This document shows positions 1 through 4,692 of a stretch of 9,948 nucleotides of DNA, in pieces; position 1 is the stretch's first letter; each line of letters opens with the position of its first letter. The stretch is from an uncultured Aquincola sp. (GTDB lineage: Bacteria; Pseudomonadota; Gammaproteobacteria; Burkholderiales; Burkholderiaceae). The stretch is from NCBI GenBank assembly GCA_937883885.1, contig CAKZXL010000229.1, positions 1-9,948 on the forward strand. Direction: 5' to 3'. The notes below the pieces were generated by a model that saw nothing but the letters and a program-made list of their open reading frames with translations, was not told the origin of the DNA and searched no databases. Both the position numbers and the translations under genes were made by a program.

Positions 1-1927
1 ACCAGGTGCTGCCCACGCAGCTTTTCACCGTGCGCAGGCTCTTGCTATAAGCGTGGCCACTCTCGAAGCCAGCGGCGATCAGCTCTTCCCAGATGGCGGG
101 CAGCTGGTCGACCTTGGCGCCGAACAGGTCCACCCGCTGGCCGCCGGTGATCTTGGTGTACAGGCCATACTTCTTGGCCACCTGGCCCACGGCGATCAGC
201 CCGTCGGGCGTGACTTCGCCGCCCGCCATGCGCGGCACCACCGAGTACGTGCCGTCCTTCTGCAGGTTGCCCAGGTAGTAGTCGTTGCTGTCCTGCAGCG
301 GCGCCAGGTCTTTCTTCAGCACGAACTCGTTCCAGCACGAAGCGAAGATGCTGGCCGCCGCCGGCTTGCAGATGTCGCAGCCCAGGCCACGGCCGTGGCG
401 GGCCAGCAGCTCGCTGAAGCTGCGGATGCCGCCCACGCGCACCAGGTGGTACAGCGCCTGGCGCGAATGCGGGAAGTGCTCGCAGAGGTGGTCGTTGACG
501 GCCATGCCCAGGCGGCTCATCTCGGCCTTCATCACCTGGGTGACCAGGGGCACGCAGCCGCCGCAGGTGGCGCCGGCCTGGGTGCAGGCCTTGATCTGGC
601 CGATGCTGGCGGCGCCTTCGGCCACCGCGGCGCAGATGCGGCCCTTGCTGACGTTGTTGCACGAGCAGATCTGCGCCGTCTCGGGCAGCGCGTCGACGCC
701 CAGGCCCGGCCTGGCCTTGCCGTCGCTGCTCGGCAGGATCAGGAACTCGGGCTCGGCCGGCAGCGTGATGCCGTTGAGCGCCATCTGCAGCAGCGTGCCG
801 TACTCGGCCGCGTCGCCCACCAGCACCGCGCCCAGCAGGCGGCTGCCGTCTTCGCTGATCACGATCTTCTTGTACACCTGCCGCCGCTCGTCCACGTACT
901 GGCACTGGCGGCTGCCCGGCGTCTTGCCATGGGCGTCGCCGATGCTGGCCACGTCCACGCCCATCAGCTTGAGCTTGGTGCTCATGTCGGCGCCGCGAAA
1001 GGCCGCCTCGGCGTTGCCGGCGATGTGGCGGGCAGCCACGCGGGCCATCTCGTAGCCGGGCGCCACCAGGCCGAAGGTCTGCTCGTTCCAGCTGGCGCAT
1101 TCGCCGATGGCGTACACGTGGTGGTCGCTGGTGCGGCAGTGGTCGTCGATCACCACGCCGCCGCGCGGGCCGATGGCCAGCACGCACTGGCGGGCCAGTT
1201 CGTCGCGCGGGCGGATGCCGGCCGAGAACACGATCATGTCGGTTTCGAGGTAGCTGCCGTCGGCATACACCATGCGGTGGCGCGCAGTGGCACCGTCGGT
1301 GATTTCCACCGTGTTGCGGCTGGTGTGCACCTGCACGCCCAGCGCCTCGATCTTGGCCCGCAGCACGCGGGCGCCGCCGTCGTCCACCTGCACCGCCATC
1401 AGCCGCGGCGCGAACTCCACCACATGGGTCTGCAGGCCCAGGTCGCACAGCGCCTTGGCGCATTCCAGGCCCAGCAGGCCGCCGCCCACCACCACGCCGC
1501 TGCGCGACCTAGCGCCCGAGGCCTGCATCGCCTCCAGGTCCTCGATGGTGCGGTAGACGTGGCAGTGCGGCCGGTCGCGCCCCGGCACCGGCGGCACGAA
1601 GGGGCTGGAGCCAGTGGCCAGCACCAGGCGGTCGTAGGCGTGCACCGTGCCGTCCACCGTGGTGACGGTGCGCGCGCGTCGGTCGATGCTGGCGGCGCGG
1701 GCGCCCAGCTTGAGCGTGTAGCCGGTGCGCTGGAAGAAGTCGGGCGCCACCAGCGACAGCTGCTCGGCCGTCTTGCCGCTGAAGAATTCCGACAGGTGCA
1801 CCCGGTCGTAGGCGGGGCGCGGCTCTTCGCACAGCACCGTCACTTCCACGTCGGGCAGGCCGGCTTCGGCCAGGCTTTCCAGGAACTTGTGGCCCACCAT
1901 GCCGTGGCCGACGAGAACGATCTTCAT
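1..1927 (-). CDS. nirB: Assimilatory nitrite reductase [NAD(P)H] large subunit, 3' part missing
   Basis: Cytoplasmic siroheme flavoenzyme that reduces nitrite to ammonium with NAD(P)H, normally with the small subunit NirD. The window holds 642 residues; family members are usually about 815-850, so roughly the last quarter lies beyond the left edge. Seen in my translation: an FAD-binding start with VGHGMVG (6-12), an NAD-binding VVVGGGLLG (145-153), and a BFD-like [2Fe-2S] domain with C421, C423, C455 and C458 (C-x-C-x31-C-x2-C). A second BFD-like stretch has GCDIC (516-520). The siroheme domain begins near GHAYSKSLRTVKSCVG; C637 is the first cysteine of its first cluster motif and the partner is outside. 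The ATG at 1927 is preceded by AGGA at 7-nt spacing and opens exactly at the FAD motif. No frame break seen. The next gene downstream, outside the window, would be expected to be nirD. Confidence 0.96.
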   Translation of the reverse strand, partial: MKIVLVGHGMVGHKFLESLAEAGLPDVEVTVLCEEPRPAYDRVHLSEFFSGKTAEQLSLVAPDFFQRTGYTLKLGARAASIDRRARTVTTVDGTVHAYDRLVLATGSSPFVPPVPGRDRPHCHVYRTIEDLEAMQASGARSRSGVVVGGGLLGLECAKALCDLGLQTHVVEFAPRLMAVQVDDGGARVLRAKIEALGVQVHTSRNTVEITDGATARHRMVYADGSYLETDMIVFSAGIRPRDELARQCVLAIGPRGGVVIDDHCRTSDHHVYAIGECASWNEQTFGLVAPGYEMARVAARHIAGNAEAAFRGADMSTKLKLMGVDVASIGDAHGKTPGSRQCQYVDERRQVYKKIVISEDGSRLLGAVLVGDAAEYGTLLQMALNGITLPAEPEFLILPSSDGKARPGLGVDALPETAQICSCNNVSKGRICAAVAEGAASIGQIKACTQAGATCGGCVPLVTQVMKAEMSRLGMAVNDHLCEHFPHSRQALYHLVRVGGIRSFSELLARHGRGLGCDICKPAAASIFASCWNEFVLKKDLAPLQDSNDYYLGNLQKDGTYSVVPRMAGGEVTPDGLIAVGQVAKKYGLYTKITGGQRVDLFGAKVDQLPAIWEELIAAGFESGHAYSKSLRTVKSCVGSTW

Positions 1928-1998
1928 GCTTGCATCCTGGGCAAACGCGGGTGGGCCGCGGTGCTGAGCAGGTGCTGCGCCTCGGCCGACCCCGGCAG

Positions 1999-2076
1999 GG
2001 CGCCATGCGGGCGCCACCGCCTCTGGGTTGAGTACGGGTGGAATCCACCAGCGCCGGCAGCACAGGGCTGCGCTGG
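1999..2076 (-). other. Structured 5' leader of nirB (two GC hairpins)
   Basis: This lies in the 319-base gap 1928-2246, which has no convincing gene. Read on the minus strand, the first hairpin (2076-2048) pairs CCAGCGC with GCGCTGG and has an inner AGC/GCT pair around the loop CCTGT. The second (2015-1999) pairs GGCGCC with GGCGCC around CGCAT. A small GGTGG/CCACC hairpin sits between them at 2037-2049. If transcription starts near 2144, these lie in a leader of about 215 nt, long enough for RNA-level control. The loops do not match the hexanucleotide A-x-x-G-x-x loops recognised by NasR/NasT ANTAR regulators. They could also be chance folds in GC-rich DNA. Confidence 0.35.
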
Positions 2077-2154
2077 ACAGGTGGGTCCGCCGTCATCAGC
2101 GGAGGGGAGGTGCCGGCCGGGGCGACGCTACCGCGGCCGTGCAGGCTGCTTCAC

Positions 2155-2169
2155 GCAAGCTCCATGCCC
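2155..2169 (-). promoter_or_regulatory. Candidate sigma-54 (-24/-12) promoter for nirB
   Basis: Read on the minus strand the site is GGGCAT-GGAGC-TTGC. Against the sigma-54 consensus TGGCAC-N5-TTGC it keeps GGCA, TTGC and the exact spacing; two specific bases differ. Predicted transcription start is near 2144, about 215 nt before the nirB ATG. Nitrate and nitrite assimilation genes are commonly NtrC/sigma-54 dependent in Proteobacteria, so the location is sensible. The identification is by eye only. Confidence 0.45.
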
Positions 2170-2219
2170 ATCGGCAAGGGGGTGTGGGGCGGGCGGATGC
2201 GCCAGCAAGGGGCTGTGGC

Positions 2220-2234
2220 GCACCGGCGTGGCGC
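2220..2234 (-). promoter_or_regulatory. Candidate NtrC-binding site upstream of the nirB promoter
   Basis: On the minus strand the site reads GCGCC-ACGCC-GGTGC. It resembles the NtrC dyad GCACC-N5-GGTGC with one mismatch in one half and the correct 5-bp spacer. It lies about 80-85 bp upstream of the predicted sigma-54 start, a plausible enhancer distance, just past the stop of the 79-residue gene. Such GC-rich dyads can occur by chance here. Confidence 0.25.
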
Positions 2235-2246
2235 GCATGGGGCGGT

Positions 2247-2486
2247 TCAGCCGGGGTGGTCCAGCACCAGCGCGGCGGGCAGCTCCACCATGGCGCCGTC
2301 GTCGAACTCGATGAGGTAGTGCACGCCCAGCGGCGCGGGCAGGATGTCCACCACCCAACCCTCGGCCCCGGGCCGCATGGAGGCCGCGGCCGCGGCGCTG
2401 ATGCGCACCAGCTGGCCATAGGGCCGCAGCGCCGTCGCCGCGACGGGCGGCAGTGCAGGTGAAGGCAGGCCGCTTTGCTCGGTCAC
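2247..2486 (-). CDS. 79-residue protein of unknown function, coupled to the GNAT gene
   Basis: Not recognised with confidence. The GTG start at 2486 overlaps the stop of the upstream acetyltransferase in the four bases GTGA, the usual sign of translational coupling. No separate Shine-Dalgarno site is needed or obvious. The first 20 residues are Pro/Ala rich. The core from about residue 24 (GQLVRIS, then GWVVDILP, GVHYLIEFDDG and MVELPAALVLDH) alternates short beta-like stretches with turns. This resembles small SH3-like barrels such as NifZ or nitrile-hydratase-beta-type proteins, but the likeness is only of pattern. No cysteines, signal peptide or membrane segment. It ends 319 bp before nirB on the same strand. 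The GTG start could be replaced only by the internal ATG at residue 37, which would remove the first core strand. Confidence 0.7.
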   Translation of the reverse strand: MTEQSGLPSPALPPVAATALRPYGQLVRISAAAAASMRPGAEGWVVDILPAPLGVHYLIEFDDGAMVELPAALVLDHPG

Positions 2487-2920
2487 ATCGACACCCGCTG
2501 CTGGGCGGTGCGCGGCGCGGCCTGGTGGCGGGGGCCGCCGGCCGGGCGCATGCCCTGGCCGGAGAAGAAGTCCCACAGCCCCGGCGGCAGGCCTTCGGAT
2601 TGCACTTCGCGTGCGCCCAGCCGGTCGGCCGCGTAGCGCAGCAGCTCGGCGCCCAGGCCCTGGCCCTGGTAGGCCGGCGCCACGCACACCACCTCCAGCC
2701 GCTCGCCGCAGGTGATGGCAAAGCCGACCACCTGCTGGCTGTAGGTGCGGTAGGCCACCACGTGGCTGGCGCGGCGCAGCGCTTCCCACACGAAGGCGCT
2801 GCGCAGCGCCTCGGTGTCGCGGCCGCACTGCTGCCAGATGCGCACCAGGCCGGGGTAGTCGCTGAGATTCACCGGGGCAACCCGATGGTGTTTCTGGCTG
2901 GTGCTGGCTGCATCGGCCAT
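2483..2920 (-). CDS. GNAT-family N-acetyltransferase (145 residues)
   Basis: Single-domain GNAT protein of normal length, expected to move an acyl group from acyl-CoA to an amine; the substrate cannot be told. Motif A is visible as LEVVCVAPAYQGQGLGAELL around residues 79-98, where QGQGLG forms the pyrophosphate-binding loop and VCVAP the preceding beta strand. The C-terminal part (GLWDFFSGQGMRPAGG) has the aromatic, gap-tolerant look of the family's last strands. The ATG at 2920 was chosen because AAGGAG lies 6 nt upstream and the family N-terminus fits; a longer reading to 3049 would run through the terminator at 2968-2999 and is unlikely. It is followed by the 79-residue gene with a 4-base overlap, so the two probably act together. 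A promoter must lie in about 2925-2967; TATTGT near 2947 is a weak -10 candidate. Confidence 0.88.
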   Translation of the reverse strand: MADAASTSQKHHRVAPVNLSDYPGLVRIWQQCGRDTEALRSAFVWEALRRASHVVAYRTYSQQVVGFAITCGERLEVVCVAPAYQGQGLGAELLRYAADRLGAREVQSEGLPPGLWDFFSGQGMRPAGGPRHQAAPRTAQQRVSM

Positions 2921-2967
2921 CGAATACTCCTTGGGGGCGGCGGACAATAGTGGAAAAACCAATGAGT

Positions 2968-2999
2968 AAAACGCCCCCATCCAAGGTTGGGGGCGTTTT
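2968..2999 (-). terminator. Bidirectional intrinsic terminator
   Basis: Perfect 12-bp inverted repeat, AAAACGCCCCCA (2968-2979) and TGGGGGCGTTTT (2988-2999), with an 8-base loop. The A4 and T4 ends give a U-tract on either strand. On the minus strand it ends any transcript carrying the 16-codon ORF (and luxR, if read through) before the GNAT pair. Nothing convergent needs it on the plus strand. Confidence 0.85.
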
Positions 3000-3047
3000 G
3001 CGAGGATGCTTGCCGCCCCTGTTTCGAGTTGGCGGTCTTTTTTTCTC

Positions 3048-3093
3048 ACCGCGCCGGGCAGGGCCCGGTTGCGGTTTTCACCGGTGCTGGGCC
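3048..3093 (-). other. Mutually exclusive hairpins 3' of the 16-codon ORF
   Basis: Two minus-strand folds share 3063-3075. Fold A pairs CGGT/ACCG (3072-3083) around a GAAA tetraloop, closed by GGCCC (3089-3093) with GGGCC (3062-3066). Fold B pairs CCGGGC with GCCCGG (3054-3068) inside ACCGC/GCGGT (3048-3075). Fold B is followed on the minus strand by an A7 run, not a U-run, so it is not itself an ordinary terminator for that strand; the real terminator lies at 2968-2999. The layout of short ORF, alternative hairpins, then terminator is that of an attenuator or a small structured RNA. Confidence 0.4.
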
Positions 3094-3097
3094 GGAA

Positions 3098-3148
3098 TTA
3101 GAAGCCAACGCGGGGGAAAGCCGGGGCGATGTTTTGCGATTGGGTCAT
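3098..3148 (-). CDS. Candidate 16-residue peptide gene
   Basis: The ORF reads MTQSQNIAPAFPRVGF and stops with TAA. The ATG at 3148 has AGGAG seven nt upstream, one of the best ribosome-binding sites in this half of the window. Codons are mostly G/C-ending, like the neighbours. The peptide has no cysteine, no signal peptide and no run of one amino acid; it has a polar first half, a hydrophobic end and net charge about +1. It lies 113 bp after the luxR stop on the same strand and is followed by alternative hairpins and a terminator. Possible roles are a signal or precursor peptide read by the LuxR protein, an attenuator leader peptide for the GNAT pair, or an arrest peptide. I recognise no family, and a chance ORF is not excluded. 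Confidence 0.45.
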   Translation of the reverse strand: MTQSQNIAPAFPRVGF

Positions 3149-3226
3149 GTTGCACTCCTGAGAAAACCGTGATCCGATGGAACGCAGTTTCTCGAAGACG
3201 CCTTCGCGGCGTAAGCTACACAACCA

Positions 3227-3244
3227 TGCAGGGGTGCCCCTGCA
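3227..3244. repeat. 18-bp perfect palindrome between luxR and the 16-codon ORF
   Basis: TGCAGGGGTGCCCCTGCA equals its own reverse complement apart from the two central bases TG/CA, which also match. It lies 17 bp past the luxR stop and about 79 bp before the peptide ATG. As RNA it gives a 7-bp stem with a 4-base loop and no U-tract, so it is a poor terminator. As DNA it has the size of a LuxR-family operator, but the half-sites read CAGG...CCTG, opposite to the usual CCTG...CAGG of lux boxes. Confidence 0.5.
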
Positions 3245-3261
3245 CGCGCCGGCTGCGGCCC

Positions 3262-3975
3262 CTACAAGAGGTCCAGTGCCTTGGCCTTGAGCACCGCCTG
3301 GGTGCGGGTGGATGCCTTCAGCTTGGCGAAGGCGTTGCGCAGGTGGAACGACACCGTGTGCTCGGAGACGTTCAGGATCTGGGCGATGTTCCAGTTGGAC
3401 TTGCCGTCCATCGCCCAGCGCAGCACCTCGATCTCGCGCGGCGACAGGCGCGGCGGCGGCTCCGCCGGCTCGGTGCGGGGCAGCAGCAGCCGGGCCGCCG
3501 CCGACTGGGCATGCACCGCCAGCAGCTGCAGGTCGGCCATCATCCGCGAGAGGCCTTCGTCCGACGGCAGGTGGTGGTCGCGGTCCACGCCCAGGAAGAA
3601 GTGCCTGCCTTCGGGCAGGTGCAGCGCCATCGAGATGCCGCTGTGGTAGCCGTAGGGCGCCTGTTCCTCCCACAGGTCGCCGGCCTTCTCCTGCACGTAC
3701 AGCGACTGGTCGTAGGCGAACGGCACCGACAAGGTGCGCAGCCGCTTGATCACCGGGTCGCGGGCCACGGCTTCAGGCGCGCGCGAGGCGTTGGCAAAAG
3801 CCTCGGGGATATTGCCCACCTCGTGCAACTGGTGGCGCCCGGCATGCGGATCTTCCACCACCAGCACGCTGGTGATGAGCGGAAAATCCAGGGCGCCAGC
3901 CATGTTGATCAACCGGCGGCGAAAGGTGTCGATATCCTCGGCCTGGCTGACGTCGAAGTAATGCTTCAATAACAT
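3262..3975 (-). CDS. LuxR-family transcriptional regulator with autoinducer-binding domain (orphan)
   Basis: 237 residues, normal for the family. An N-terminal signal-binding domain (about 10-165) is followed by a C-terminal helix-turn-helix (about 174-235) with LSPREIEVLRW and the recognition region NVSEHTVSFHLRNAFAKL; the conserved E181, L185 and G191 are present. Aligned without gaps to TraR around the DPV and SGI motifs, D70, P71 and G113 are kept (D73, P74, G113 here). W57 is F60, Y61 is S64 and W85 is Y88, so three pocket residues that hold acyl-homoserine lactones differ. No luxI-like gene is in the window, making it a LuxR solo with probably a non-standard ligand. The ATG at 3975 has no good Shine-Dalgarno site; the next ATG (residue 25) would cut into the domain. 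It is divergent from the 148-residue gene and upstream of the 16-codon ORF. Confidence 0.92.
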   Translation of the reverse strand: MLLKHYFDVSQAEDIDTFRRRLINMAGALDFPLITSVLVVEDPHAGRHQLHEVGNIPEAFANASRAPEAVARDPVIKRLRTLSVPFAYDQSLYVQEKAGDLWEEQAPYGYHSGISMALHLPEGRHFFLGVDRDHHLPSDEGLSRMMADLQLLAVHAQSAAARLLLPRTEPAEPPPRLSPREIEVLRWAMDGKSNWNIAQILNVSEHTVSFHLRNAFAKLKASTRTQAVLKAKALDLL

Positions 3976-4069
3976 GTCGTGTCTGCGAGAAGGGCCTACA
4001 CGTTTTGGCAGTTGGCGCGCCTGTAGGTCTGTCTCACACTACCCTCTCGAACTTCTATGGAGAACAACA
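3976..4069. promoter_or_regulatory. Divergent promoter region between luxR and the 148-residue gene
   Basis: This 94-bp gap must serve both genes. It contains the inverted repeat CCTACA (3995-4000) and TGTAGG (4022-4027), and an 8-bp palindrome GGCGCGCC (4014-4021) between them. CCTGTAGG at 4020-4027 matches one half of the Vibrio fischeri lux box, but the second half is absent. I cannot place -35/-10 boxes with confidence. Confidence 0.4.
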
Positions 4070-4516
4070 ATGGTCGTGCCGATCTGGTCCGTGGTTACCT
4101 GGGCGCCGGTTCTCGTGACCGTATCCGAATTTAACCGATCGATGCACCGTTATCGGCAGCTGAGCCTGTCGAAACAGCACGGACACGCCCAGACAGGTGC
4201 CGAATACGGCCAGGTCCTGTGGGCCACCCATGTGTGCAAACGGCTGGTCGGCATGGCCTGGGACTGGGTGGCAGTGTCCAAGACGGCCGTGGCGATGGCG
4301 GATCCGACCAACATCCTGTCCAACGTGGTGCTGGTCGGGCGGGCGGGTCGGCTGCTGGACGACGAAGAGCGCATGTTGCACCTGATGTCGGCGGTGCATG
4401 CACTGCCGTGGCACCAACGCCTCCTGGCCGAAGAGGAGGCACCGGTGCCCGAAGCCACCACCGAGCGCCAGCGCCGCCACGGGCGCCAGCTGCGGCTGGC
4501 TGCCGAGGCCGCCTGA
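4070..4516 (+). CDS. Hypothetical protein (148 residues), divergent from luxR
   Basis: Not recognised. The ATG at 4070 was chosen over the longer reading from 3974 because GGAG lies 8 nt upstream and the extension would overlap the luxR control region. Visible features: a hydrophobic N-terminus (IWSVVTWAPVLVTV, residues 5-18) without a clear signal-peptide cleavage site; six tryptophans; one cysteine (C56); a probably helical middle (40-120) with a hydrophobic LSNVVLVGRAGRLL stretch; and a charged, low-complexity tail from about 121 rich in Glu, Arg and Ala. It is too short and lacks the conserved residues to be a LuxI-type acyl-homoserine-lactone synthase. Codon use matches its neighbours. 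Its position, divergent from luxR over 94 bp, makes it a likely LuxR target. It is followed by a strong hairpin. Confidence 0.72.
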   Translation: MVVPIWSVVTWAPVLVTVSEFNRSMHRYRQLSLSKQHGHAQTGAEYGQVLWATHVCKRLVGMAWDWVAVSKTAVAMADPTNILSNVVLVGRAGRLLDDEERMLHLMSAVHALPWHQRLLAEEEAPVPEATTERQRRHGRQLRLAAEAA

Positions 4517-4526
4517 TGCGCCTTGG

Positions 4527-4571
4527 CCTGGATGCGGCGCGGAGCTGACGCCTGCTCGCACCGCATCCAGG
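4527..4571 (+). terminator. Long hairpin after the 148-residue gene
   Basis: Perfect 11-bp arms CCTGGATGCGG (4527-4537) and CCGCATCCAGG (4561-4571) enclose a smaller GCGgAGC/GCTCGC stem with one bulge. It starts 10 bp after the stop codon. There is no T-tract behind it (GTAAACCCCC), so it may end transcription with Rho, protect the 3' end, or be part of a dispersed repeat. Confidence 0.5.
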
Positions 4572-4692
4572 TAAACCCCCACACAACGCTGCAATTGCGT
4601 ATCGGTCGGCTTGAAGTCCGTATCTGCCTTGCAAGAGCCGCGCTCCTAAAGTTCGCCGCGTCGATGAACCGACGAACACTAGGAGACGCAGC
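4572..4692 (+). promoter_or_regulatory. Control region of the polyol operon
   Basis: 121 bp without a gene. It holds the palindrome GCAATTGC (4591-4598) and the imperfect inverted repeat GTTCgccgcGTCG (4651-4663) / CGACGAAC (4670-4677) close to the ribosome-binding site AGGAGA (4681-4686) of smoE. Either could be an operator. No convincing -35/-10 pair was found. AraC-type MtlR regulators control related operons, but none is encoded in the window. Confidence 0.35.

Noticed and set aside
1999..2076. ANTAR (NasR/NasT) antiterminator leader
   Set aside because: The hairpins exist but the loops are CCTGT and CGCAT, not A-x-x-G-x-x hexanucleotides, and the spacing between hairpins is too wide.
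1509..2096. 195-codon minus-strand ORF that starts in the nirB leader
   Set aside because: It lacks a ribosome-binding site and overlaps nirB in another frame with Arg/Pro-rich, unfolded-looking sequence.
53..2314. 753-codon open frame on the plus strand
   Set aside because: It is antisense to nirB, continues over the nirB leader and has Ala/His/Gln/Arg-rich low-complexity composition typical of a GC-rich shadow frame. The minus strand encodes a clear enzyme.
2483..3049. Longer 188-residue form of the GNAT protein starting at 3049
   Set aside because: It would translate through a perfect terminator, has no ribosome-binding site, and adds a 43-residue extension unlike the family.
3038..3075. 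GC hairpin 3048-3075 as the terminator of the peptide transcript
   Set aside because: On the minus strand it is followed by A7, not a U-run; the repeat at 2968-2999 is the better terminator.
4020..4040. Lux box in the luxR-orphan gap
   Set aside because: Only the left half CCTGTAGG matches; the expected right half is missing.
4070..4516. The 148-residue gene as a LuxI-type autoinducer synthase
   Set aside because: It is shorter than the usual ~200 residues and lacks the conserved Arg, Phe, Trp and Asp/Glu pattern of the LuxI N-terminal half.
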